Origin: Mycolicibacter icosiumassiliensis
Lineage (GTDB): Bacteria; Actinomycetota; Actinomycetes; Mycobacteriales; Mycobacteriaceae
DNA: 44,930 nt
Assembly (NCBI RefSeq): GCF_900078685.2
Contig: NZ_LT546166.1
Location: 2,717,603 to 2,762,532 of the forward strand
Direction of reading: 5' to 3'
The translations under genes were made by a program, and so were the position numbers. Under the pieces are notes generated by a model, which saw only the letters and a program-made list of their open reading frames with translations, had not been told where the DNA came from and did not search any database. Positions 15,483 through 24,133 of this stretch are shown here, in pieces (position 1 is the stretch's first letter; every line of letters begins with the position of its first letter).

Positions 15483-16739
15483 GTGTTTGCCACGTCGGTC
15501 ATTAGGAAGCTGGCGATCAGTGAGGAGATGCTGGCCGAGACCCACAATTTCGTGGGCCTCGCCGCACACGTCACCGGTCCGGTCGACATCGATCTGCTCT
15601 CGGAGGCCTACGAGGCGCTGCTGGAGGCGCATCCGATCCTCACCGGGCGCCTGGAGCGACTGCCCGACGGGCGCCACCAGTTCGTCACCGATGACCTGAT
15701 GCCCGACGGCATCGAGGTCATCGAACTCGAGGGGCCCGACGCGCAGCCGCCCGCCCCGCGTTTCGACCAGAGCGAGTCGCTGGTGGCGATGCGGGTGATC
15801 ATCCGCGACGGGCAGGCCCAGCCGACCCTGTACGTGCACCACGCCGTCGCCGACGGTCACCACATGTACGCGCTGATCGAGGAGATGCTGTCTTTCTATA
15901 CCGACCTGGTCACCACCGGCCGGATCGGTGCGATCAACGTTGAACCCGCTCCACTGTCCGTCGAAGCGGTGCTGGCCGATCGGGGGATCGCCAAGCAGCA
16001 GCGCTCCGGGATCGAACGGTTCATGCCGGCGCTGTTCGCCTACGACCTGCCGCCGACCCGGCGGGCCGTCGGGCAGGAGACGCCGTCGTCGCCGGTGCTC
16101 GTGCCGATGGCGTCGTGCCGATTGACCGAAAGCCAGACCGACAACGTGGTCGCGTTCGGCCGGGCCCACGACCTGAGCCTGCATGCGGTGCTGTCGGCCG
16201 CGGTGCTGATCGCCGAATGGCAGCTGCGCGGCAAGCTGAGTATCCCGGTGCCCTACGTCTACACCGTCGACTTGAGATACTTTCTGTCACCGCCGGTTTC
16301 GGCCACCGGATGCACCAACCCGATCGGGCTGGCCACCTACCTCGCCGAGGTCGACGCCAAGACCGATCTGGTCGAGATGGCTCGCGATATCGCCGCGAAC
16401 TTCCAGAAGGACCTCGACGAGGGCGTCATTCAGCAGTCCCGGTTGCACTTCAGCCCGCAGTACGTCGGAAACCCGCCGGGCCTGCCCGACGTCGTCGTGC
16501 TGAGCAACAACGGTCTGGTTCCGCCGGTGCGGACGCCACCGGGCGTCGAGGTGACCACGACACACGGCGAGCTGTACTTCGCCGTGAGTGCGGGTATCGA
16601 CATCTACTTCACCCAGATCTTCTCCGGGCAGCTCAACATCGAATATCACTCCCACGGGCCGGCGCCTGAGCGCTCGGTGGAGGCGATTCGCGCGCTGCTG
16701 TGCGAGATCGCCGATCAGCACGCCGCCGGCGTCAGCTGA
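15483..16739 (+). CDS. papA5: PapA5-like polyketide-associated acyltransferase
   Basis: A 418-residue member of the condensation-domain acyltransferases, very close in length and pattern to PapA5 (about 422 residues), which esterifies the phthiocerol hydroxyls. The catalytic HHxxxDG motif is at residues 119-125 (HHAVADG). Family-typical stretches include SVIRKL at the N-terminus, [27 protein letters not shown] and [13 protein letters not shown] 15483 follows AGGAG (15468-15472), and the gene lies 25 bases after the ppsE-like stop, so it belongs to the PKS operon. The role is inferred: transfer of an acyl group, from a carrier protein or CoA, to a hydroxyl of the PKS product in the cytosol. 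The obvious acceptor is the hydroxyl expected from module 1. In PDIM synthesis the donor is Mas-bound mycocerosate, but no mas-like gene is in the window. The last 8 bases overlap the convergent methyltransferase gene. Confidence 0.92.
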   Translation: MFATSVIRKLAISEEMLAETHNFVGLAAHVTGPVDIDLLSEAYEALLEAHPILTGRLERLPDGRHQFVTDDLMPDGIEVIELEGPDAQPPAPRFDQSESLVAMRVIIRDGQAQPTLYVHHAVADGHHMYALIEEMLSFYTDLVTTGRIGAINVEPAPLSVEAVLADRGIAKQQRSGIERFMPALFAYDLPPTRRAVGQETPSSPVLVPMASCRLTESQTDNVVAFGRAHDLSLHAVLSAAVLIAEWQLRGKLSIPVPYVYTVDLRYFLSPPVSATGCTNPIGLATYLAEVDAKTDLVEMARDIAANFQKDLDEGVIQQSRLHFSPQYVGNPPGLPDVVVLSNNGLVPPVRTPPGVEVTTTHGELYFAVSAGIDIYFTQIFSGQLNIEYHSHGPAPERSVEAIRALLCEIADQHAAGVS

Positions 16740-17562
16740 CCGGGCCGAAGGCGTAGCGGTGATACTGCAGCATTCCGCGCAGCGGCCGCACCGCCCGGGC
16801 CAACCGGCTGGATCGCCGGAATCCGGCCGGTACTCGGCTGAAGGTCTCCGCGTCGAAGAAATTCGCGGCTGCCAGCAGCCGAATGCCGGTGACCTTGCCC
16901 AGAATGTCGGCGGGATCGTTGACCGCCCAGTGCAGCGTGGCGCCGGACTGTCGTTGCAGCCGATGGCTCTTCTGGGTCTTGATACCGAACCAGTTGTAGA
17001 AGTCGATCTGCAGTTCGCCGGCCGGGAACTTGTCGACGATGCTTTGCAGCAGTGCCACACCGTCGGCTTCGGACAGGTACATGCTGATGCCCTCGGCCAA
17101 CAGCAGGACCGGGCGATCGGTGGGAACGTCGTCGAGCCACGACGGGTCGGTCGCCGACGTCGCCACCAGGTGGTAACCCGGGCGGTCGGGGTACACCTGC
17201 TTGCGCAACGCGATCACCGGTGGCTGGTCGACGTCGTACCAGGTCACCTCGGGACCGGGATCGATCCGGAAGACCCGGGCGTCCATACCGCAGCCGAGGT
17301 GAATGACCGTCGCATCCGGGTGGGCGGCCAGGAACTGACGCGCCCAGATGTCGTATTGGGCGGTGCGTACCGTCACCAGGGGCGCCCAGCGGCCGGGAGC
17401 CTTGAGTGCGTCCCAGTCGAAGTCGATACGCTCGACCGCCGCTTTGGCGTACCGATCGCCCAGCACCGGGGAGTCGAAATCGGCGTCGAGTGCCTTGAGG
17501 TAGAGCGTCGTCAGCATGGTTGCCGCGGCGCCGTGCAGGTCGACGGGGATCTTGTCTGCCAC
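16732..17562 (-). CDS. SAM-dependent methyltransferase, Ppm1/LCMT-like (TIGR00027) mycobacterial family
   Basis: Class I methyltransferase of the leucine-carboxyl-methyltransferase-like family that is expanded in mycobacteria. Motif I is [14 protein letters not shown], the acidic end of beta 2 is WYDVDQP, and a later [11 protein letters not shown] segment is typical of the family. Substrates of these enzymes are mostly unknown; here a lipid or polyketide hydroxyl or carboxyl is possible. The frame can begin at GTG 17601, but GTG 17562 is preferred (276 residues, starting MADKIPVDL): a TAGGCT -10 hexamer (complement of 17570-17575) lies 7 bases upstream, as expected for a leaderless mycobacterial mRNA, and the family usually starts near this ADKIPVD segment. 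It is convergent with papA5 and overlaps its end by 8 bases. Upstream, between it and the divergent flavodoxin gene, lies a 57 bp tandem repeat. Confidence 0.85.
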   Translation of the reverse strand: MADKIPVDLHGAAATMLTTLYLKALDADFDSPVLGDRYAKAAVERIDFDWDALKAPGRWAPLVTVRTAQYDIWARQFLAAHPDATVIHLGCGMDARVFRIDPGPEVTWYDVDQPPVIALRKQVYPDRPGYHLVATSATDPSWLDDVPTDRPVLLLAEGISMYLSEADGVALLQSIVDKFPAGELQIDFYNWFGIKTQKSHRLQRQSGATLHWAVNDPADILGKVTGIRLLAAANFFDAETFSRVPAGFRRSSRLARAVRPLRGMLQYHRYAFGPVS

Positions 17563-17612
17563 GTCGGCGAGCCTAATACGCTTGACGGGCAGTCGATGCA
17601 CCGCACGGTCGG

Positions 17613-17783
17613 ACCCGGCGGTTCAGCGAGGCTCGACGGAGGAGAGCCGAAGCTGGGACCGTCGCATGAACCCGGCGGTTCAGCGAGGCTCGACGGAGGA
17701 GAGCCGAAGCTGGGACCGTCGCATGAACCCGGCGGTTCAGCGAGGCTCGACGGAGGAGAGCCGAAGCTGGGACCGTCGCATGA
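17613..17783. repeat. MIRU-like minisatellite, three perfect 57 bp tandem copies
   Basis: Three identical 57 bp units occupy 17613-17669, 17670-17726 and 17727-17783. Each contains GGAGGAG and ends in CGCATGA. Unit length is a multiple of three, so every frame that is open through one copy is open through all; on the + strand one frame reads NPAVQRGSTEESRSWDRRM. Unit size and an end that provides ATGA match the known mycobacterial interspersed repetitive units (MIRU), which insert at (A)TGA junctions. The repeat sits in the divergent intergenic region and stops 14 bases before the flavodoxin start. Perfect identity implies recent expansion, so copy number probably varies between strains. Confidence 0.92.
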
Positions 17784-17797
17784 ACCAGGAGGCACAG

Positions 17798-18478
17798 ATG
17801 GCGGTTGAGGCCAGCGAGCGCAACGGACGAGCGCCGCGGATCCTGTTGTTGTACTACAGCTTCTCCGGGCAATCGCGCAAGGTGCTCGAGGCTGCCGGCG
17901 AGGTGTTCGCGCAGCGGGGCTGCGAGGTGGTCACAGCCGGTATCGAATTCACCGACCCGCGCTACTCCCAGCGTTTCGCGCAGTTCCCGCTGCGCCGGGT
18001 CTGGCCGGACATGCTCAGCGTGCTCAAGGCGCAGCAGCGCGGCGAGACGGGACAGATCCGCACTCCGGACGCGGTGCGCGACGGCGACTACGACTTGATC
18101 TGCATCGGCTCGCCGACCTGGTGGAAGGCGCCCGCCATGCCGATCAGGTCATTTCTGCAAACGGATGAGGCCCGAAAGCTTCTGGACGGCAAGCCGTTTG
18201 TGGTGTTCACCGTGTGCCGCGAGTTCTGGCAGGAGAACTATGCCGAGGTCTGTCGGCTCGCCGACGAGTGCGGCGGTCGCTATCAGGATGAGATTCACCT
18301 CACCTACGCCGGCGACCCGCTGCGTTCGATGCTGGCGTTGACCAGCTACCTGGGCAGCGGCCGCTACCGGGAGCGCTACCTGGGCCTGCGCCTGCCACCC
18401 ACCAACGTCCAGCCCGAACAGCTCGACCGGGTCCGCAAGTTCGCCGCGGGCCTGGTGAGCCGGTTGTTCGGCAAGTGA
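17798..18478 (+). CDS. Flavodoxin-like NAD(P)H-dependent oxidoreductase
   Basis: A 226-residue flavodoxin-fold protein. The N-terminal phosphate-binding loop follows the first strand (ILLLYYSFSGQSRK), and LICIGSPTWWKAPAMPIRSFL is the typical second flavin-binding segment. FMN binding and electron transfer or quinone-type reduction in the cytosol are the family expectation; the physiological substrate is unknown. ATG 17798 is chosen because AGGAGG (17787-17792) lies 5 bases upstream. The open frame continues upstream through all three 57 bp repeats, but that extension is repeat sequence without flavodoxin similarity. ATG 17780, created by the last repeat unit, is an alternative that would add six residues. 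The gene is followed after 13 bases by the DUF2505 gene and then the nitroreductase, probably as one operon. Confidence 0.87.
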   Translation: MAVEASERNGRAPRILLLYYSFSGQSRKVLEAAGEVFAQRGCEVVTAGIEFTDPRYSQRFAQFPLRRVWPDMLSVLKAQQRGETGQIRTPDAVRDGDYDLICIGSPTWWKAPAMPIRSFLQTDEARKLLDGKPFVVFTVCREFWQENYAEVCRLADECGGRYQDEIHLTYAGDPLRSMLALTSYLGSGRYRERYLGLRLPPTNVQPEQLDRVRKFAAGLVSRLFGK

Positions 18479-18491
18479 GAGGTCAGCGGTA

Positions 18492-18995
18492 ATGCCCCGT
18501 TCCTTTGAGGTGACGTTCTCCTCACCGGCATCCGTCGAACAGGTCCACGGTGCCTTCGGGGACCGGTCCTATTGGCAGGCCCGGCTTGAGGCCTTCGGCG
18601 GAAGTAAGACCCTCGATTCCCTCGATGTCGATGCGGACGGCCGTATTCGGGTCGTGGTGACCGAGGATCTGCGCCACGGCGCGTTGCCCGGGATGTTGGC
18701 CAAGGTGTACCGCGGCGACCTCAACATCGTCACCACCGAGGTATGGACGCCGGCCGAGGACGGACGGGTGAATGGTGAGATCACGGTCGCGGTGACCGGT
18801 GCCCCGGGGTCGGGGAGCGGCATCGCGGTGCTCGAACGCGACGGCACCGGCTCGAGGCTGGCGCTCAACGGCACGATCCGGTTCAAGGTGCCATTGGTGG
18901 GTGGCCCCATCGAGAGCTTTCTTGCCCGGGAATTCTCGCAAGGCATTCCGGAAATTCAACGGTTCACCACGACCTGGCTGGGTGAAAATGCCTGA
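18492..18995 (+). CDS. DUF2505 family protein (START-like fold)
   Basis: A 167-residue protein recognised as DUF2505, an actinobacterial family with a START/SRPBCC-like fold. Supporting features are the N-terminal FEVTFSSPASVEQVHGAFGDRSYWQARL, the central RHGALPGMLAKVYRGDLNIVTTEVW and the C-terminal GGPIESFLAREF segment. Members are thought to bind a hydrophobic ligand but no reaction is established. There is no signal peptide or membrane segment. It starts 13 bases after the flavodoxin stop and its last 8 bases overlap the nitroreductase start, which argues for translational coupling of all three. A role in handling a lipid or aromatic intermediate is only a guess. Confidence 0.85.
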   Translation: MPRSFEVTFSSPASVEQVHGAFGDRSYWQARLEAFGGSKTLDSLDVDADGRIRVVVTEDLRHGALPGMLAKVYRGDLNIVTTEVWTPAEDGRVNGEITVAVTGAPGSGSGIAVLERDGTGSRLALNGTIRFKVPLVGGPIESFLAREFSQGIPEIQRFTTTWLGENA

Positions 18996-19734
18996 ATCTG
19001 AGTCGCCGTACGCGCATGTGCCGACAACGACCGAGGCGTTGGCCCGGCTGGACATGCCGTTGGGTGCGGCCATGATGACCCAGCGTGCGATACGGCGGGT
19101 GTACTCCGACCCGGTCGATGACGCCGTGGTGCTCAAGTGCATCGAGCTGGCGCTGCGTGCCCCGACCGGAAATGACGGGCAGAACTGGGAATTCATCGTC
19201 GTGAAGGATCGCCGCGTTAAAGAAGAACTGGCGAAGCGTTATCGGCAGGCGTGGAAGATTCAGCGCGGCGTGGTGTTACGGCGAAAAATCAAAACCGACG
19301 AATCGATCGCCGGCATTGCCCGGGCGATGGAGTGGCAGATCGACCATTTCGCCGAGCTCCCGGTGCTCGTGGTGGCCTGCCTGCGGTTGGGGGCGCGGGA
19401 GGGCCGGTTGCCGGTTGTGCGCATGCCGCACATCGCCGAATCCGCCTACTGGGGATCGATCTACCCCAGCGTTCAGAATCTGCTGCTCGCTGCCCGTGCC
19501 ATGGGATTGGGTGCGTCACTGATCACCCTTCCGCTGTGGAATCAGCGCGCCGTACGGCGCGTCCTGGGCCTGCCGCACGGGGTCACGCCGTGCTGCATCG
19601 TTCCGCTGGGCTGGCCCCGTGGGCGCTACGGCCCGACCACCCGCAAGCCAGTCGGCGAGGTCGCTCACCTCGACGGCTATGGCAACCGGGAGTGGTTGCA
19701 CCGCCGAGACCTTGAAGACGCAGAAGACGCATAG
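18988..19734 (+). CDS. Nitroreductase family protein
   Basis: A 248-residue FMN-dependent nitroreductase-fold enzyme. The N-terminal helix AMMTQRAIRRVYSDPVDDAVV and the FMN-contacting ALRAPTGNDGQNWEFIVV are the family signature; GSIYPSVQNLLLAARAMGLGASLITLP and the late ...CCIVPLGWPRGRYGPTTRKPVGEV complete the fold. The family reduces nitro groups, quinones or enones with NAD(P)H, or modifies flavins; the substrate is not predictable here. ATG 18988 overlaps the DUF2505 stop by 8 bases. A longer reading from 18799 only runs through the DUF2505 gene in another frame and is not credible. It is the last gene of the flavodoxin / DUF2505 / nitroreductase operon. Confidence 0.9.
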   Translation: MPESESPYAHVPTTTEALARLDMPLGAAMMTQRAIRRVYSDPVDDAVVLKCIELALRAPTGNDGQNWEFIVVKDRRVKEELAKRYRQAWKIQRGVVLRRKIKTDESIAGIARAMEWQIDHFAELPVLVVACLRLGAREGRLPVVRMPHIAESAYWGSIYPSVQNLLLAARAMGLGASLITLPLWNQRAVRRVLGLPHGVTPCCIVPLGWPRGRYGPTTRKPVGEVAHLDGYGNREWLHRRDLEDAEDA

Positions 19735-19814
19735 GTCTTCTCAGGTCGCGTTTTCGCAAACCTCGGGGTAACCTGTGGTCGCACGTTGGTTCACTTCTGG
19801 GGGGAAGAAGAACG

Positions 19815-21323
19815 ATGTATGTTGCCGTCTGCAACCGTCGTCAGGTCAAGGGGGGCGTTGCCGCCGCCGTCGCCGGGATCGTCGCCGGCCAGGCACTTGC
19901 CGTCGCGCCGCTCCCGGGACTAGCGAGTGTGGAGCGCGCGGCCAGCCTGCTCGCCGCGGATTCGCTGCTCAACGTCCCGTTGAACCTGTTCCAGGACGTC
20001 GTGAACATCCCGTCCAACGAGATTCAGGCGATTCAGAACCTGGGCAACGCGATGTTTTTCGGCGGGACTTGGTTCACATCCAGCGCCACGAACCTGTGGG
20101 GTGAGGACCCGGGCGACGGGGGGCGCTTCATGGCGATCACCCAGATGCTGTTCCCGTTCCCGGCGATTTCCGGGATCGATGACCCGGCCCCCGGATATGG
20201 CGACTTCAATTGGGATGATGCGGCGGCCGGCCATCTGGGCCTGAGCCAGCAGATCGCCCTGATGCTGGACGCTGAGCTCCCGGTCAGTGCATCCAGTGAT
20301 GCCGACTGGAGCGGGCCGGTGATTCCGATCGCTCCCATCACCGGTTATGCCCCGCTCGACTCGGGCCTGTGGAACACGATGATCTGGACCGGGCTGCAGG
20401 AGTTCCCGCTGATCGACAACTGGTTCAAAGTCCCGTTGTCTGATCTGCAGGACGGGTACACATTCGGCAACGTCGTCGACCCCAGCGCCGGTGTCGGCGA
20501 GAACGGGGCGGTTCCCACCGACGACGTCTACCAGATGCCTGGCACGCACCCGCTGCTGGACGCCAACGGTAACCCCGTCCTCAACGCCGGCGGCAACGTG
20601 ATCCAACTCATGCCGTGGTCCAATCAAGAGTTCAAACTGGATTTGGCGTATCCCTTCCAACACTTCTGGCAGAGCTTGCAGGCTCCGGTCGACCCCAACA
20701 CGTACGTGCAGGGCTTCCAATTGCCCGACCTGATCGAATTGGGCCGGGCCCTGCAGAACCTCACTGCGGGTTCGGTCGTCGGCTTCGACCCGTTCGTCGT
20801 GGGCAGCCCGCTTTGCCTGCAGGTCTGCGGTTCCATCCCGGATGCGTTGAGCATGCCGGGGATTGTTCAGGGCATCAGCGAGCTGTGGCCGGGAAACACC
20901 TCAATCGAGCACTGGCTTGAGCTGTATAACACCCCGGGTACCGGCCCCGGTGACCTGGCCAACCCGTTCGGTATGACCAACAACCCGGTGCAGACCTCAG
21001 TTAACTTTTCGAACTTGTTCATGGAGGGGATTCGCGCCCAGTTCGATCTCGGCAACCCGCTTCCAAACCAGGCGCCGGAGGGCGTGAATACCCCGACTGA
21101 GTTCCCGGTAGGCCCAACTGCTCAGGCCTTGATCGATCTGATGCAGAAGGACCTCGTTCCGGGCGTGAATGACACCAGCGTGCAGGACTTCGTCGGCTCC
21201 CTCGCGTCCGCTTTCCACTACACGCCGATCGACTACAGTGACCCCAACTGGTTGATCGACGCCGTACCGCCGAACACCATCGAAGAATGGCTCGCCTCGC
21301 TGTTCGCCGGTCTGGGGTTCTGA
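19815..21323 (+). CDS. Predicted secreted mycobacterial protein of unknown function, paralog of 24134-25753
   Basis: A 502-residue protein with an N-terminal signal-like region: basic start CNRRQVKGG, then AAAVAGIVAGQALAVAPLPGLA. The body is rich in Pro, Asn and Trp with few charges and has no catalytic motif I recognise. Two regions stand out as family motifs: SLLNVPLNLFQDVVNIPSNE (about residues 50-70) and TNLWGEDPGDGGRFMAITQML. Both recur in the paralog at 24134-25753, as do blocks around SASSDADW, QEFPLIDNW, GTHPLLDANGNPVLNAGG and the LWPGNTSIEHWLELY region. ATG 19815 follows GGGGGGAAG (19798-19806), and a TAACCT -10-like box lies at 19769-19774. A cell-envelope or extracellular location is inferred from the signal; the function is unknown. 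It is separated from the P450 gene by an IS3 remnant. Confidence 0.85.
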   Translation: MYVAVCNRRQVKGGVAAAVAGIVAGQALAVAPLPGLASVERAASLLAADSLLNVPLNLFQDVVNIPSNEIQAIQNLGNAMFFGGTWFTSSATNLWGEDPGDGGRFMAITQMLFPFPAISGIDDPAPGYGDFNWDDAAAGHLGLSQQIALMLDAELPVSASSDADWSGPVIPIAPITGYAPLDSGLWNTMIWTGLQEFPLIDNWFKVPLSDLQDGYTFGNVVDPSAGVGENGAVPTDDVYQMPGTHPLLDANGNPVLNAGGNVIQLMPWSNQEFKLDLAYPFQHFWQSLQAPVDPNTYVQGFQLPDLIELGRALQNLTAGSVVGFDPFVVGSPLCLQVCGSIPDALSMPGIVQGISELWPGNTSIEHWLELYNTPGTGPGDLANPFGMTNNPVQTSVNFSNLFMEGIRAQFDLGNPLPNQAPEGVNTPTEFPVGPTAQALIDLMQKDLVPGVNDTSVQDFVGSLASAFHYTPIDYSDPNWLIDAVPPNTIEEWLASLFAGLGF

Positions 21324-21400
21324 GCCGGGGAGCCAGACCCGACCGTTAGAGCATCAGCCCGGCAATCGCTGCAATCGCTGCGGCTGGGATAGCTTTCTTA

Positions 21401-21880
21401 GGAATGTCGTTGACTCACAAGTGATTCGGCGCATTTTGGGCGGTATGCCCGGGACGGATCTGGTCGGTCGGCCACCTCACGGCGCCTGCGCGGGCGGGGG
21501 TCGGTGTCACTAATGGGTGGTAGTCCGATCCGAGTCCCGACAGCGGTTGGCGCGGCATCTGTTTCGGCCAGTCCTTTTTGCAGCCATGGTGGTGCTTGTT
21601 GGCAGCCGTCATTGTGGCGTGCTCGCTGCGGTCAGGTACGGGTAGTGGCTCGTGTCGGTGAGTTCGTGATTTCTTGCTTTCGCCAGCCGCCGATCGTCTA
21701 GTCCTTGATGGCCAGATCGGCGGCGATCTGGCGGGCCGGCGGCGACCAGATCGAGTACTTCGCGGCGGTCGGAAGTCCTCGGGATAACGCTGGGGCACGG
21801 ACGACGGATCCTTCGGTGGGTGGGCGTTGTGGCCCGAAGTTCAGCAAACCGAATTCGTGCCACCCCGAGCACATATGACC
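21401..21880 (-). mobile_element. Degenerate IS3-family remnant (orfA fragments), left copy
   Basis: The 744 bases between the secreted-protein gene and the P450 gene hold no intact gene. On the minus strand, three frames together recover pieces of an IS3-type orfA helix-turn-helix protein: MPQRYPEDFR, REVLDLVAAG and RQIAADLAIKD. Several frameshifts separate them. The same block recurs in direct orientation at about 23748-24055, starting with an identical 29-base stretch (21401-21429 and 23748-23776) and ending near the shared ATCCTTCGGTGGG region and beyond. No terminal inverted repeats are recognised, so the limits are approximate. Confidence 0.7.
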
Positions 21881-22067
21881 GGCTACGAAAGGGGGTGGCT
21901 CGACCGCAAACCACTGGACCAGCCCGCTCGAAGCCAGCACGACCACATCGACCGTTACTTGCCACTTGGCGCCGAGCTACCTGTACGCTGCGCGATGCAG
22001 CCACACCGATCACCCCGGTGGCCTGGCGAGGCTGCCAGCGACGATCGTGACAAGGGGCTTGCCAGAG

Positions 22068-23426
22068 ATGGATCAGACGGAAGTGACGCGCCGGATTCGA
22101 TTTCGCGCCAGCTTGCTTAAGATCGGCACCCAGGGGCTGATCGGCGTGGCCCGCGATCGAGCTACCGCCTACCGGTACGCCCTGACCGGACGCGAGACCG
22201 CCCCGCTGACCGACTTCGACCCGTTCGCACCCGAGACGATGCGCGACCCCTACCCCGGATACCGCGCGCTGCTATCCGGGTCGAAGGTGTGGTACAGCCG
22301 CAAGCGCGGCATTTGGATCATTCCGGGCTACGACGAGGTCAAACAGGCTCTGCGAGACAACGATGCGTTGTCCTCGGCAGAGAGCCAGGCCCGCTTCCGG
22401 GTCCGACTGAAGACGATGAACGCCACCGACCCGCCGGAGCACACTCGACTGCGCCATTCGGTGTCTCGGGCCTTCACCCCCCGAGCGATGAAGTCGTGGG
22501 AATTTCACGTCAACCGGGCTGCCGACGAGCTGGTCAACGCGATGATCCGCCGCCAGCGGGTCGAGATCGTGGCTGACCTGGCCAAACCGCTCCCGAACCG
22601 GTTGATCACGATGATGCTGGCGATACCGGAGGAAGACCGCCAACAGTTCCTGGATTGGGCAGACACCATCAACGAGGCCGCGTTCGCGCCGCTGACTCCG
22701 CACGGCATCGCCATGAACATGCGCTCCAGCCAGGCGGTCATCGCGATGTACCGCCACCTCGCCCCGATGATCAAGGCACGTCGGTCCGCACCGGGTGACG
22801 ACCTGATCTCCATGCTGGCGGCTCCCGCAGGGGAAAGCACGCTCTCCGATGACGAGGTGTTCTGGACCACGTCGATGCTCGTTGGAGCCGGCAGCGAGAC
22901 CACAACAAACCTGATATCCGGCCTGTTCTTAACCCTGGCACAGCGTCCGGACGTCTACTCACGGCTACGCGAGAACCCAGAGCTGATCCGCCCGGCGATC
23001 GACGAACAGCTGCGGTTGGTCTCCCCTGTTCAGGGGTTCTACCGCACCGCGACCCGCGATTATCCGGTCGGCGAGCACACCATCCCGGCCGGTGCGCGGG
23101 TACTGGTGCTGTACGCGGCCGCCAACCGCGATCCACGTCACTACCCGGATCCGGATGATTTCGACCTTGACCGCAATCCGACCGACCACCTCGCGTTCGG
23201 CAGCGGTGCGCACTACTGCTTAGGCACCCACCTGACCCGGATGGAGGTCAGCCGCGTGCTGACGCAGCTAATCCAGCGCGTCAAGGCGATCCGGCTGGAC
23301 GGGGAGTACCGCTACATGGTCAATGCGACGATGCGCGGGCTGGAGCACCTGCCAATTGAATTGGTGCTCGTCGAAGAGGATCCGGACCTGCGGGTGGCGC
23401 ACTTCGGGGCCATCGGCGCCAGATGA
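22068..23426 (+). CDS. Cytochrome P450
   Basis: A 452-residue soluble P450. The I-helix oxygen-binding motif is VGAGSETTTN, the K-helix ExxR is EQLR, and the heme loop is FGSGAHYCLG with the thiolate Cys384; HLTRMEVSRVL continues the L helix. Substrate recognition regions cannot be assigned, and I do not recognise a specific CYP family. It should hydroxylate or otherwise oxidise a small or lipid substrate, using electrons from a ferredoxin and reductase not found in the window. ATG 22068 is chosen because homology-like sequence begins about there; AAGGGG at 22052-22057 may serve as ribosome site. The frame is open further upstream to 21966. The gene is bracketed by two direct copies of an IS3 remnant, hinting that it arrived as a unit between the two paralogous secreted-protein genes. 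Confidence 0.92.
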   Translation: MDQTEVTRRIRFRASLLKIGTQGLIGVARDRATAYRYALTGRETAPLTDFDPFAPETMRDPYPGYRALLSGSKVWYSRKRGIWIIPGYDEVKQALRDNDALSSAESQARFRVRLKTMNATDPPEHTRLRHSVSRAFTPRAMKSWEFHVNRAADELVNAMIRRQRVEIVADLAKPLPNRLITMMLAIPEEDRQQFLDWADTINEAAFAPLTPHGIAMNMRSSQAVIAMYRHLAPMIKARRSAPGDDLISMLAAPAGESTLSDDEVFWTTSMLVGAGSETTTNLISGLFLTLAQRPDVYSRLRENPELIRPAIDEQLRLVSPVQGFYRTATRDYPVGEHTIPAGARVLVLYAAANRDPRHYPDPDDFDLDRNPTDHLAFGSGAHYCLGTHLTRMEVSRVLTQLIQRVKAIRLDGEYRYMVNATMRGLEHLPIELVLVEEDPDLRVAHFGAIGAR

Positions 23427-23439
23427 ACGCCCAGCCGGT

Positions 23440-24055
23440 CACGTTGGTCACCGGCGCGATGAGCTGGATCGCGGTCGGCCGCAATCCGATCTGTTTGGGG
23501 CCAATGTATTTGCGGCACTGAGCTTGTCGCAGGCATTGCAGCGGTGCCGCTCGTCTAGCCCGGCGGAGAAGCTGGCGCAGTTGGCGATGGCGATGCTCAA
23601 AAAGTTGGTGGCCAGTGCGGCGGTCTGGTGCGAGTCGATCGACCAGCCGACGACCCGCCGGGAGGACGTATTGAGCACTACCGCGTAATGCGCCTTGTCC
23701 TCGTGGGCGCGGTGTTCGGTGGGCACCTCCCTGCGCGACGTGTTTGCGGAATGTCGTTGACTCACAAGTGATTCGGGCCATCTTGGGTGAAGCCGTGTGC
23801 ACGGTATGCCCGGCGCGGAAATGGTCGGTCGGCCGCCCCATGACGCATTGCCTGCGCGGACGGCGGTTGGTGTCGCTATGGGTGGTAGTCGGCTCGTGTC
23901 GATGAGTTCGTGAGTTCTTGTTTTCGCCAGCTGTAGATCTGGCGGAAGTCCTCGGGACAACGCTGGGGCACGGACAACGGATCCTTCGGTGGGCGGACGT
24001 CGTGGCCCGAAGGCAAGCAAACCGACTCCTGCCACCCAGGGCACATCAGAACTAC
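23440..24055 (-). mobile_element. Degenerate IS3-family remnant (orfA and orfB fragments), right copy
   Basis: The 707 bases between the P450 and the second secreted-protein gene hold only transposase debris on the minus strand. At about 23890-23975 an orfA scar reads PQRCPEDFR fused directly to QIYSWRKQEL, an internal deletion. Further along the same strand, at about 23560-23735, an orfB/integrase-core fragment reads EHRAHEDKAHYAVVL then SRRVVGWSIDSHQTAALATN, typical of IS3 DDE transposases. The order orfA then orfB fits one decayed element. Its orfA part (23748-24055) is a direct repeat of 21401-21880. Outer boundaries are approximate. Confidence 0.75.
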
Positions 24056-24133
24056 ATAAGTCGCACTTCGGTAACTCTTCGGGTAGTTTTCACCCCAGTC
24101 ACCACAACTCTGTGATTTCTGGGAGGAACACGC

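Noticed and set aside
15458..16739. The PapA5-like gene as an NRPS condensation domain split from the PpsE-like protein
   Set aside because: It has its own ribosome site, an intact HHxxxDG motif and full PapA5 length, and the PpsE-like protein keeps its own C-terminal domain.
17613..17783. CRISPR array
   Set aside because: Units are directly adjacent and identical with no variable spacers; no cas genes nearby.
17516..17797. N-terminal extension of the flavodoxin through the 57 bp repeats
   Set aside because: Repeat-encoded sequence with no flavodoxin similarity; AGGAGG sits 5 bases before ATG 17798.
18799..18987. Longer nitroreductase start inside the DUF2505 gene
   Set aside because: The extra residues are an out-of-frame reading of DUF2505; ATG 18988 gives a family-length enzyme.
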